Shown here: positions 55,701 to 64,000 of the stretch, one piece after another
How positions within the stretch are numbered: the first letter of the stretch is position 1
Layout of the letters: every line of letters starts with the position of its first letter
NCBI GenBank assembly: GCA_950097015.1
Contig: CATNEN010000029.1
Location: 6,467,501-6,531,500 of the forward strand
Reading direction: 5' to 3'
DNA length: 64,000 bases
Origin: Macrostomum hystrix
Lineage: Eukaryota; Platyhelminthes; Macrostomidae
Translations under genes and position numbers: made by a program
Notes under the pieces: generated by a model
Seen by the model: the letters and a program-made list of their open reading frames with translations, nothing else
What the model was told of the DNA's origin: nothing
The model's database searches: none

Positions 55701-57129
55701 ACTGACAGGGCCGGCCCCATTCTCTATCGGCAGCGTCCTGCGGTGGGCATCATCGCTGGCACGTGTCGTCTGTTGGTCATCATCAGCAGCAGCAGCAGCA
55801 GAATCTTGATCAAACTCAGGGAGGAACGCCATCGCGTAAAGCTCGCAGCGCAAGCGCCAGTGAATGCGATCACGCATCCGGTTCGTCGGTTCACACCGTT
55901 TTGCTGGCTAGCGACCATCCGGCTGATGCTAATACTTTCAATTCTGGAGCCGCTGCTGCTGCTGCTGCCGCTGCAGCGGCCACTGTTGCAGCTGGAGCAT
56001 CTGCACAACAGCCGTTTCAGCTGCCCAGCTCTGTGTCTACCTGGACAGGCGGCACGGCTAGAGCTCTCCTGTTGCAGCAGCAACGAGCCGCTCTGGGCAT
56101 TGTCGCGGGCTCGCCTTCAATGAGCGCTCTAGACGGAACTGGCGCTTCAGCCGGCTCCACTCTGTCTCTGCCGGGTGGCCTTCACCACTGCGGCTCTGGT
56201 CACCAGTCCGCCGCTGCTTTAACTAAGCGATGCGGTGCTACTGCTGGAGTTTTGTACCAATGTTTGGCCCTGCCTATCGATCCGAATCGCGTCACCCTCT
56301 GCTCCTGCTGCTGCGACAACGAATTGCCTAATTCTAATGCCGGCGTATCCGCCGCAACCGACTTGGCCGGCGGCTCCGGCGATGCTGGCGTGTCGGCGTC
56401 AGCAAATTCTATCGGCACCAGCGGCTACGCCAGTCGGTCCGATTCTAAGCCGCAGCTCAGCGACTCCTACGGCCTAAATGGGCGCAGCGCGGCGTACAGC
56501 GATGGTGGCGGCGGCGGCTCCGGCTTGGATCTGCACACCGACGAATCCTGCATCGCTTGCAGCCTCTTGGCTCACCGTGGTCTACCAACACCGCCAACGC
56601 CTTCAATAAGCGTTACGTCGGCTTCATTGTCGGACGAAGCTTCCATCGCTCGGGTGCGCCGAGAAATAGTGCAGCTAGTCGGCCAGCTCGCCTGTCATGT
56701 CAACCAGTCGCGAAACGAGGCCGCCCTAATTCAGTTAAAGGCTCGACGACCGGTCGCTTTTAGCCAAGATTTGTGTCTTTATTCCGAGGTGGCTCTAGCC
56801 CTCGCAAGGCATCCTTATTCGCGTAGGTCGCGCGCCTTCGTTCAAGATCTATTCGCTGACGCTTCCTTTGACATCGTGAGTTAAATGATTGTTGTGATGG
56901 GGTGTTCAGTATAATATTCATTAATCTTTTGATTATCCCACTCTTTTTGCGTCACTCCCAATGACTTTGGTCTCTATTAGCCCAAACTTAATTACGTCGG
57001 CTCTAAATAACCCTGCAACCTTCATTACTGACCAGCCCTTCATAGCGTTTTTGTTATAAATCAATCCATCCAGCATTTTCACTCAATACTTATTTTTCGT
57101 TGCAGTTGTACTCAATTCAAACGCCTTAG
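46712..57129 (+). CDS. RICTOR: Rapamycin-insensitive companion of mTOR (mTORC2 subunit)
   Basis: Scaffold subunit that defines mTORC2, the kinase complex that phosphorylates the AKT hydrophobic motif. Twelve exons, all in phase: 46712-46748, 49706-49750, 49839-49992, 50087-50218, 50307-50502, 51619-52058, 52220-52625, 53383-54018, 54413-54939, 55035-55608, 55709-56875 and 57106-57129. Together they encode 1445 residues; human has about 1708. Family blocks in order: CREVRAAALRCVRKFL (Rictor_N armadillo region), ESWDLTEGFV and IRCALLLGELTHRS, ANWGIELLVKQL (near 720-735), then the Rictor V region with WSLGHIGSTAWGLPL and LSVRGACFWALCLVA (about 912-960). The C-terminal zinc site is kept: H1325, C1330 and C1333 in HTDESCIAC, and C1405 in LCLYSEV, matching human H1515, C1520, C1523 and C1651. 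Exon 1 (12 codons) is the least certain. The Ser/Ala/Gly-rich segment between V region and zinc site is shorter than in human. Confidence 0.93.
47521..47972. mobile_element. MITE family 2, second copy, in RICTOR intron 1
   Basis: Matches 7517-7948 nearly end to end: cctagacact at the left, ttggcatgctttaaagtttg and tgtcaaaaagaggtgtcaa in the middle, ttgtaagatgacgatgac at the right. It differs by a small insertion in each inverted repeat and a local aagtct expansion near 47850. Confidence 0.85.
47973..49705 (+). other. RICTOR intron 1, remainder
   Basis: Very AT-rich intron sequence up to the acceptor atcacaaattttag. The short open frames in it (for example 49060-49257) have no coding character. 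Confidence 0.6.
50557..50870 (+). mobile_element. Intact tRNA-derived SINE, family 1, in RICTOR intron 5
   Basis: About 314 bp and the best-preserved copy in the window. The tRNA-like head has a Pol III A box (tagcccagtgg, 50563-50573) and a perfect B box (ggttcgattcc, 50607-50617). The body has tcctttagcaagacacttaa, gggtaccagcatcagctggg, ccagtccgtggactg and gctgcggctgtgctgtcgg. The tail is gcaggtgtaatcaattatta plus an att run. The tail repeat suggests mobilisation by a LINE with an att-type 3' end. Confidence 0.9.
51112..51554. mobile_element. TTAA-ended MITE, diverged member of family 1, in RICTOR intron 5
   Basis: A 443-bp element with ends ttaacagtagaaaaaccact and, inverted, ttaacagtagaaagaccgag. 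A second subterminal inverted pair, gatatttcaaatacccac and gctatttccaatacccac, lies inside. Cgagatattcaa and its inverse occur near both sides, as in the other family members. No coding capacity. Confidence 0.8.
52650..53220. mobile_element. TTAA-ended MITE, family 1, in RICTOR intron 7
   Basis: The interior matches 2677-3217 closely (cagaccgtcgagatattcaa, gcctacctttatctagacgg, gacaccctgacgcgaatttc). The right end is ttggtagtcctacttttaa, with one change in the inverted repeat. The left inverted end is missing, and the element begins within a few tens of bases of the exon-7 donor at 52626. Confidence 0.8.
54170..54395 (+). mobile_element. SINE family 2 body, in RICTOR intron 8
   Basis: Gcccatgagggcaaacctaa, gagagtgtacactgcctgac, gtgtgctcaggagtcagct and an attattatc tail match the copies at 7236 and 19960. 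It makes up most of the 394-bp intron. Confidence 0.68.
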
Positions 57130-58364
57130 TGAATTTAATTCTTTCTGCTAGACATCGGACTACCAGCGGTGATTACCAGCAGTAGCGTGTGCGGCAACAT
57201 CATGTTAGATTGTGCTGTTTCCTTATATCTTTCAAAACTTATGTCAGATGTTTTTGGTCTTTGATTTGTTAGTTTTTTGTATTCTTACCTGTTGTAATTA
57301 ACAACGTTTTTGTATCTTTGGGACTCAATTTAGATTTTTTACTGCGAACCTTTCTAGACTTGCTGAGTGCAAACCATCTGTGGCTTTCAAAACCAAAAGA
57401 AGCAGACCATATTTCTTTCTCATTGTTGTTGAATAATTCTTACCATGTCCAGTTTTTATTAGATTTCAAACACTAAAAAGTATTGTGAATAAAAACAATA
57501 GAGATATGAAGCATAATCACTTTTCTTTATGAGAAATATTTGTCTGTGTAGTTGATAGTATTTTTATGAGAATTTCTTTCTTTCTTACAGTTTTGGTCAT
57601 AAATAGGAAATTAAAAAATTATAATGTACATGCCGATGACTCACTATTTTGAGTTTAATTAAAATTTCCCTGTTAGTAAACACTGTTTGTTTCCTTACTG
57701 TTTATTACAATAATTAAAGCACATTGATTTCATCTACCTGTGATACGAATTAACATTTTGCTAAAATGTAGACATTGTCATTTTACTTGTTTTCATGAAT
57801 TTAGATCAACTGTATATCCAGTTTGCTATCTGATAAAAATAGTCATTATTGCTGTAATTTGGCCTTCTATTACTCATCAATATGCGCGCACCCTGTCAAC
57901 GTGTGTGTAGCTAGCTGAGTCTGTTTTAGTTTTTTAACGAACTAAAGGCTGCTTTAATTATATCGCTCTCGATTTGAGTACAAGCGCGACTTCTAAAAAT
58001 AGCAGACGTATGCTCATTCTAGGTCAGATTGCGGACAAATACTAAAATCCATATTGTTTTTCTTTTTCAAGATTCAATTAGTTGAATATATATTTGTTTA
58101 TATAAACATTTGTGTTTTCTTATTTTACTGCCGTTTCACTTTGCTGCTTTGTTTGTTATTTATTTCTTCTAGATCAATAATAGGCAGTTAGAACAGACAA
58201 AGACACAAACTTAGATCTACAGTCTGAGATTCGAGCTTAGGATCACTTGGTCAGGATTCCGAAACTTAGATGGAACCTTCCTCGTGGGTACTATGGATAG
58301 ATAATGATACCTAGCCCAGGTATCACCTAGCCCAGTATTATTATCTATTATCTATCTATCCATT
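57130..58364 (+). other. RICTOR 3' UTR and spacer
   Basis: AT-rich. A canonical aataaa at 57488-57493 lies 360 nt past the stop codon and is the likely RICTOR poly(A) signal. The remainder to 58364 may contain the RPL11 transcription start, but I see no TATA box or other defined element. Confidence 0.55.
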
Positions 58365-58572
58365 ACTGCCAGTGGCTGCGTACAGTCCATGGACTGGGAT
58401 AGAGACCGCTACTCTGAACTAGTTGATGCTGGTACCCATTTCACAGCTAAGTAGACTTAAGGACTGGGAACTTGAGGGTCTTTTTAAACGACCCTTAGTC
58501 TCCATTAGGCTGAGAAACGAACTCCCAACCTCCCGGCAGAAGTCCAAAGCTACTAGGCACTAACACCTAAAC
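58365..58572 (-). mobile_element. Diverged SINE family 1 immediately upstream of RPL11
   Basis: Gcgtacagtccatggactgg, ttgatgctggtacccattt and a decayed reverse B box (gaaacgaactccca) show family 1 in reverse. Its head end is about 10 nt from the RPL11 splice acceptor at 58580. Confidence 0.7.
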
Positions 58573-58589
58573 AATTTCAGCGAAGCAAA

Positions 58590-59135
58590 ATGAGCGCAGA
58601 GAAAGGCAAAACTGAGAAGGCCAGCACCAATGTGATGCGAGACATTCGCATCGCAAAGCTGTGCTTGAACATCTGCGTTGGCGAGAGCGGTGATCGTCTG
58701 ACTCGCGCCGCCAAGGTGCTGGAACAGCTAACTAGCCAGAGCCCAGTTTACAGCAAGGCCAGACTCACCGTGCGCTCCTTCGCCATCAGGCGCAACGAGC
58801 GCATCGCAGTGCACTGCACAGTCCGCGGCGACAAGGCCAAGGACATCTTGGAAAGAGGCCTGAAGGTCAAGGAATACGAGCTGCCCCGCTCGTGCTTCGC
58901 CGACAATGGAAACTTCGGCTTCGGTTTGAACGAGCACATCGACTTGGGAATCAAGTACGACCCCAGCATCGGCATCTACGGCATGGATTTCTATGTTGTA
59001 CTGCAGCGCACCGGCAACCGAGTCCAGTACAGGCGCCGCAAGCAGAACCGCGCAGGCCCGAAGCAGAACATCTCGCGGGAGGAGGCCATCAAGTGGTTCC
59101 AGACCACCTACGATGGAGTTATTATGAACCGCTAG
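58590..59135 (+). CDS. RPL11: 60S ribosomal protein L11 (uL5)
   Basis: Full-length, intronless coding region of 181 residues; the human protein has 178. uL5 binds 5S rRNA with uL18 in the central protuberance of the large subunit; free RPL11 also inhibits MDM2 in vertebrates. Sequence blocks typical of the family are [92 protein letters not shown] and the basic [10 protein letters not shown] near the C terminus. The ATG lies 9 nt after a strong acceptor (acaatttcag, ending 58580). That could be a trans-splice site or the end of a 5' UTR intron. Codon use is strongly GC-biased, as expected for a highly expressed gene. The next gene, OSCP1, follows on the same strand 619 nt after the stop. Confidence 0.98.
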   Translation: MSAEKGKTEKASTNVMRDIRIAKLCLNICVGESGDRLTRAAKVLEQLTSQSPVYSKARLTVRSFAIRRNERIAVHCTVRGDKAKDILERGLKVKEYELPRSCFADNGNFGFGLNEHIDLGIKYDPSIGIYGMDFYVVLQRTGNRVQYRRRKQNRAGPKQNISREEAIKWFQTTYDGVIMNR

Positions 59136-59394
59136 AGCAATTAATGCACTGGAACGATAACTCTTTAAAAAAGAACCGTCTTGCTGATTGCTGGCTCTGA
59201 GTAGCTGATTGCTAGTACAAGTTGTTGGTGATAAATTCGTTTTTTGGCCGACTGCTTTCCTGGAAATTGCCTTTTCGGCGCTTGGCTGTTGTCTTTCTTC
59301 TTTTATTGGCTTTCAATTAGGCCAAAAATATTTTTGTAGATAAGCTATCAAAGCAAGTAATAATTTGTTTAAAAGAGTACTTGATAAAGAAAGG

Positions 59395-59630
59395 CTGTGG
59401 GCACTGGCACATTAATTGGTGAAAGTGGACCCGCAGCAAGCGGGGTGGTAATTATGCCTAATCCGCTGACTCCTGAGCATACACTCACACAAGTGTGTAA
59501 CATCTGCCCTGACTTTTTATAAGCAGTTACGTACTACTCAAGCCCCCATGCCTTCGTTTAAATAAATTAAATGTGGCCTCGCTGCAGATTCAAGCTTAGA
59601 GACACTAACCTGCCACCCGCGCCTCCAATT
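59395..59630 (-). mobile_element. SINE family 2 with tRNA-like head, between RPL11 and OSCP1
   Basis: Reversed order: tRNA-like head (gtgtctctaagcttgaatct), gcagcgaggccacattta, gtcagggcagatgttacaca, gtgtatgctcaggagtcagc and gcataattaccacccc. It contains the only aataaa near RPL11 (tttaaataaatt, about 59558-59570), so it may supply that gene's poly(A) signal. Its head end is about 100 nt before the OSCP1 acceptor. Confidence 0.75.
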
Positions 59631-59753
59631 TATTAAATAACTATAAAGTTCAGTAGGATAAGTAAAATATTGCACACAATCCAAAATGAAAAAGTATTTC
59701 TTATTTTACATTTTCACACGTTTATTCTAGCACCGCCGCACAAACTGACGACA

Positions 59754-62257
59754 ATGTCTCAGCACGCGTTGCCTGTACTATTCGTTAATCTTGGCGGCGA
59801 GATGCTTTACATTCTGGATCAACGCCTTCACGCCCAGAAGATAGACAATGAGAAGGCGCGCAAAGTGCTGCACGACATTGTTGGCACAATGTTCAATCGG
59901 CGCTTCATGGAGGAATTGTTCCGGCCGCAGGAGCTCTTCACTCGCAATAGTCTGCGCGTACTGTTCGACCGGCTGGCGCACGCCTCCATTATGCGCCTGA
60001 ATGCGGCCAGTATGGATAAGCTCTACGACCTCATGACTATGGCTGTGAAATTCCAGGTCTACATGACTGAGCGGCCGCGGGACCTGCTGATGGTGTGTCT
60101 GAATCACCTGGACTGGGTGAGCAAACAGCTACAGGGCGAGGATAGTCCGGCTAAGCAGGCTCTGGTTGGCACCTACAAGCTGCTGGCTGCATTGGACAAG
60201 GAGTTGAACCACGGCGATTGGCAGACCTTGCGGCACTGTTTAATGAACTTCTTTCAGGTATGTGTTATGTAGGACCTATATTATCATACTTTCCAAGAAT
60301 CAGCTCGTCTCGTGATTCCGGAAATCAACTCCGCTCCCCTCTTTTTTACTATTAGACCCACTCTCCCCAATTCTTTAATTAGGCTCCCTCAAATGTCAAA
60401 GAATCAGTCCGATTCCTCCCGTTTCTAGAAATCAACTCAATGCTATCTATTTCTAAGAAATAACTTAATCCCAGTCAGTTTATGCAGTTGCTTAATATTT
60501 AGCATTTCTAAGAATCAGCTCTATCCTAGCCATTTCTTAGAATCAGCTCTACCCTAGTCATTTCTTAGAATCAGCTGTGTCAGTTATTTCTAAGAAGTAA
60601 CCGAATCGCATCCATTTCTAAGAACCAACTGAATCCAACCTATTCTATTTCTAAGAATCAACTCAATTAGCTATTTAAAAAATAACTTAATCACAGCAAT
60701 TTCTAAGAATCAGCTCTATTCCAACCATTTCTAAGAATTACCTTGATCCTACCCATTTCACAAAATCAACTCAATCATAGCCATTTCTTAGAATGAGCTC
60801 TATCCTAGCCATTTCTTAGAATTAACCTTATCCCAGCCATTTCTAAAATCAAATAAAAACCCCTTTTATCCCCCTTTTTTTAGAATCTAAGCAAGTGCTC
60901 ACCAAAAAGCCTATATTAGATTGAATTTGAAGCTGCCTAACCATTGTGTTTTAATTATTTCGCAATCATTTCATAATCATTTCGCAACTTTACCCGCTGC
61001 TGGCAGGACACGCACACACGAGTGTCCATCTTCCTTAAAGAGGGCACCCAGGACAACTCGGGCCGGTTTCGCCTACCATTTGGCGGCCCGTTGCCAGCCG
61101 GCTTTGCTCAATTGGGCAGCCTGCAGCTGTACACTAGCCGTGGCAAGGCCCTGCAGCCAGCCAGCTTCCCGGCCAAACAGTTCAACGGACAGAGTCGCGA
61201 AGGCTCCGTAGAAGTGCGCGGCGATCGCGTCACTAATCTGGGCTGCAATATGTACGCTGGTGGCCAAGTGGAAACATCCGCGCCTCAGTTGGCCGCCGGC
61301 AGTGCCGCTGATTCGCGCCCACCTCAGAAGCAGCGCAAAGGCGCCCCAGCCCCGCAGCTAGTTGCTGCGCCTTCGGATCTGGACAGCTATCAGGTACGAG
61401 ACTGTACTAAGCCGCTGGCAATGATAATAATAGGTGCAGGTGCACTCTCACTGTACACCAGAGGTTGGCCATAAATAGTGTGTTCTCCCCACGGCTGCAC
61501 CCCAAATTAATTATGGCCTCATCTGATTCTAGAGTCTGATGCGACAGTTCAGATAGCTAATTTACTAGGTATGCCAAAAGCATAGATTTAGACAGCCCAA
61601 TTTTAAATCAGCCGATAGACTTTGAAACCAGTCTCAGGTCTGTAGCTTATGGGACAAAGATTCTTTTGCCGTGGTTGCAAAAATATTCGCGGCAGATAAA
61701 AAGCTTACTTGTCCTCGCGTCATTGCGCTTTGCTATCAAACAAATGGGCAAATGGAGTCAACATGTCGCTGCACAATTTTCCTAAGAGTGACTCTACTGC
61801 CCGACAGATTCTCAAGAAAGACGAATGTGATAAGTGGCTTGTCCAGGAAATGTGAGATCTATGGTCGAAACCTGCCGCATTTTAGGCGGATCCCAACGCG
61901 GCCGCGCAGTTGGACCTCCTGGCACAGCTGATCGGGTCCGGGCAGCGCCGCTCCGGCTCATCCGGTTTCCGTCTGAACCTGTTCCGCAACGATGCCGAAG
62001 AGGAGGAGGCCGAATCAACCGCCGCAGCCAGGGCCGGGCCAGCCGCTGTTGGCGATCATCGAGTTGTTAATTTTGATGCCAGAGGCGCCGGCAAAGGCGG
62101 TCGCGAGCGACTTAGTCACGTGATGCGCGACTTGCGCATGGACGACGAGGAAGAAGATAACGATGACGGGCCTAACGGAAGCGACAGGCGGCGTGCGGGA
62201 CGCGGAGGTGGCGGTCAGCGCAATCTGCTCGACTTAATGGACGAGCAAAATGATTGA
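59754..62257 (+). CDS. OSCP1: Organic solute carrier partner 1 (OSCP1/NOR1)
   Basis: Three exons, 59754-60257, 61007-61393 and 61886-62257, all joined in phase 0, giving 420 residues; vertebrate OSCP1 is about 380. The family is defined by an N-terminal OSCP1 domain; it was named for promoting organic solute uptake and is expressed in ciliated tissues. Conserved stretches are LFVNLGGEMLYILDQRLHAQ, FNRRFMEELFRPQELF, RLAHASIMRLNAASMDKLYD and LMTMAVKFQVY. Exon 2 has VSIFLKEGTQDNSGRF and EVRGDRVTNLGCNMY. Exon 3 has GFRLNLFRNDAEEEE and ends NLLDLMDEQND, matching the family's acidic C terminus. The extra length is Gly/Ala/Ser-rich sequence in exons 2 and 3. The ATG lies 23 nt after an acceptor (gtttattctag). 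Confidence 0.93.
60285..60860. repeat. Degenerate minisatellite in OSCP1 intron 1
   Basis: About 18 poorly conserved copies of a unit near 29 bp, best seen as agccatttctaagaatcagc plus tctatccta. It fills most of the 749-bp intron and is clearly older than the other arrays. Confidence 0.85.
61425..61550 (-). mobile_element. SINE family 2 fragment in OSCP1 intron 2
   Basis: Gtgcactctcactgtacacc and cggctgcaccccaaattaat then atggcctcatctgattct match, in reverse, the junction of head and body of family 2. Confidence 0.6.
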
Positions 62258-63385
62258 AATTATCAGCACTGTGACGTGTTACTTCCGGGGTTAATTCCGC
62301 CTAGTAACAGATGCAAGAATCGGCGCTGTGCCTTCGCGCGGTTAGATGCGGACCTGTTTGTCTGGTCTCTTTTTAGCTTTTATTCATTCACTTTTTGTGT
62401 TGTTGTGTTTTCAGATTTAAGTAGAGATTAATCTCATTTTAAGTTGCTTTCCGTTATCTTGTTAATCAGCTTCTTTCAGCTTATCGCCAGCTTCAAGCTA
62501 ACGGTACAATAGATACTATAGTTTGATTTCACTGATTTACACAATTCTGCTTTCCTGGGTATAAATTGCGCCAATAAGTGCACTTTTTTTATCATTTTGT
62601 GAACTCTTAATTATCTAGGTTTAGCTATATTATATAGAGTTTGTTTTTGTACAGGATAATTATAGTGATCATGGTTCATAAAATTAGCTTTAATTTTCTA
62701 TTCCTATGTTCTTCGTTCTGTAGATTAGGTTTCGCTAGAAAATGATTGCACTTTTATTAAAAGCTATTGTTGAATTATTTGCTTTTATAGTAATCTTAGT
62801 TATATTTCTACCTAGTGAAAAAATTTCAAGCATGGTATAAAATATATTAAAAGCTCTATTCTGTAGCTTTCGATATACCCGAAAATATTGAATTTTGTCA
62901 CTTCTATTGGTGCACTACTTCTAGTAGTCCTTAATAGTAAGTTGCTATTGATAATTCAAATTGGCAGTTAAAAATCAAATAGGCGTTTTTGCTGTGACTG
63001 CGCGGGAATGCCTCATTCTTTTGCTCTTTGTTGTGTCCGTCCCTTTGGCTACAAGGCTTTGTTGCATATTTTTTATACTTACTTTCTAAGCACTTGCTTT
63101 GTTTACATTTTTAAGAGGCTGTGATTGCTGTTTTGTTTTGAAATTAATTTGCTTGGATGCTTTTTATCTCTTTTTTACGTATACGTGCAGTGGTTTGTTC
63201 CCTTTAATTTCAATCCAAACTAATTTGGTTAGCACTGATTTCGAGAAAGACAGACACACACGTTCACTTTTCACCGTTTTTTATTTACTCGTATAACCAT
63301 TTAATAAATACACGCGTAGATGTTGTTTTATATGAGCCTTTTTCAATTGTAGTCTCGTTGTTTAAACTTCATTCATTTCGATTCC
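62258..63385 (+). other. OSCP1 3' UTR and spacer
   Basis: AT-rich with no recognised gene. The first canonical aataaa on the plus strand that I see is near 63302, over 1 kb past the stop, so either the 3' UTR is long or a variant signal is used (for example attaaa near 62756). Confidence 0.5.
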
Positions 63386-63389
63386 CTGG

Positions 63390-63467
63390 AGTGGAGTGGA
63401 GTCAGGAATCGAACCCCCGACCTTTAAGTCGTAAGTCCGACGCTCTAACCACAAGCCACTTCCATCT
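63390..63467 (-). mobile_element. SINE family 1 head, directly upstream of UBE2C
   Basis: Gtggagtcaggaatcgaacc, cccgacctttaagtcgtaag and tccgacgctctaaccacaag form, in reverse, the intact A and B box head of family 1 without a body. It ends about 10 nt before the acceptor cattccag (ending 63477). Confidence 0.8.
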
Positions 63468-63548
63468 CCCATTCCAGTTCATCGCCAACTTCCATTTCTC
63501 TCTATCTGCGTGTCGAAAGAGCAGACAGTCGACAGAGCTAAGCAACCA

Positions 63549-64000
63549 ATGGCAGCTGGTTCTGCAGACACACTTAGTCGCCGACTGCAGAAGGAGCTCA
63601 TGGAGGTCATGACTGCAGGCGAGAAGGGCCTCTCCGCATTCCCGGAGGGCGAGAACCTCACCCGCTGGACCGCCACCCTGGAGGGTCCGGACGGCACACC
63701 GTACGAAGGCGACGTGTACAAACTGTCCCTGGAGTTCCCGCCCGATTATCCCTACAAGAGTCCATTGGTCCGCTTCACTACCCCCTGCTTTCATCCCAAT
63801 GTCGACCAGTACGGCAACATCTGTCTGGACATACTCAAGGAGAACTGGAGCGCTCTGTACACGGTGCGCACCATCCTGCTGTCGCTGAGGTCTCTGCTCA
63901 ACGAGCCCAACAATGACAGTCCGCTCAACACTCAGGCGGCCAGTCTGTGGTGCAATCCGGTCAAGTTTGCAGAGAAGAAGCGCGCCTTCCAGGAGCAGCA
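63549..64000 (+). CDS. UBE2C: Ubiquitin-conjugating enzyme E2 C (APC/C E2), 3' end beyond window
   Basis: First 150 residues of an E2 enzyme, open to the window edge; human UBE2C has 179 residues, so most is present. UBE2C (UbcH10) is the E2 that initiates ubiquitin chains for the anaphase-promoting complex. The UBC fold is complete up to the last helices: RRLQKELMEVMTAGEKGLSA (11-30, including the family-specific GEKGLSAFPEGENL), YKLSLEFPPDYPYKSP, then HPN at 82-84, catalytic Cys92 in NICLDILKENWSALY, and SLLNEPNNDSPLNTQAA. GISAFPE-type and NWSALYTVRTILLSL sequences separate UBE2C from UBE2D and other E2s. The N-terminal extension before the UBC fold is about 10 residues, against about 30 in human. 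An acceptor ends at 63477, 71 nt before the ATG. A SINE head lies just before that. Confidence 0.93.
   Translation, partial: MAAGSADTLSRRLQKELMEVMTAGEKGLSAFPEGENLTRWTATLEGPDGTPYEGDVYKLSLEFPPDYPYKSPLVRFTTPCFHPNVDQYGNICLDILKENWSALYTVRTILLSLRSLLNEPNNDSPLNTQAASLWCNPVKFAEKKRAFQEQ

Overview
This window is nuclear DNA of an animal. The evidence is GT-AG introns with matching codon phases, AT-rich non-coding DNA around GC-richer exons, and clearly metazoan genes. The mix suggests a spiralian, and a repeat-rich free-living flatworm of the Macrostomum type would fit. Two points lean that way. Several genes have a splice acceptor 9-23 nt before the ATG, as expected for spliced-leader trans-splicing. PKA has mutually exclusive exons like those I recall from the mollusc Aplysia. 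The species call is inference only.

Layout, left to right. A 32-bp minisatellite (1-720) is followed by two minus-strand genes, MPHOSPH6 (848-1738) and ITFG1/TIP (3548-6411, four coding exons). An AT-rich region with two MITE-like elements leads to a small plus-strand gene for an acidic, prothymosin-like protein (10680-11141). The PKA catalytic subunit gene occupies 13272-21831 on the minus strand. It has nine coding exon positions, two alternative first exons, and two tandem versions of the catalytic-loop exon. Several of its introns are packed with minisatellites.

From 22.2 to 46.7 kb I find no convincing gene. This stretch holds minisatellites with many different units, including one 10.6-kb array of a 41-bp unit (27441-38036), plus SINEs and a MITE.

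The right part is a run of four plus-strand genes: RICTOR (46712-57129, 12 exons), RPL11 (58590-59135), OSCP1 (59754-62257, three exons) and the start of UBE2C (63549 to the window edge).

The genes are housekeeping or signalling genes with no single shared pathway. RICTOR defines mTORC2 and PKA is the cAMP effector kinase. MPHOSPH6 and RPL11 serve ribosome production, UBE2C serves mitotic ubiquitination, OSCP1 is a conserved protein linked to transport and cilia, and ITFG1 is a membrane FG-GAP protein. The most notable items are the duplicated PKA exon, the minisatellite fused to a PKA splice donor, the giant array with a 14-unit higher-order period, the near-ATG splice acceptors, and two MITE and two SINE families.
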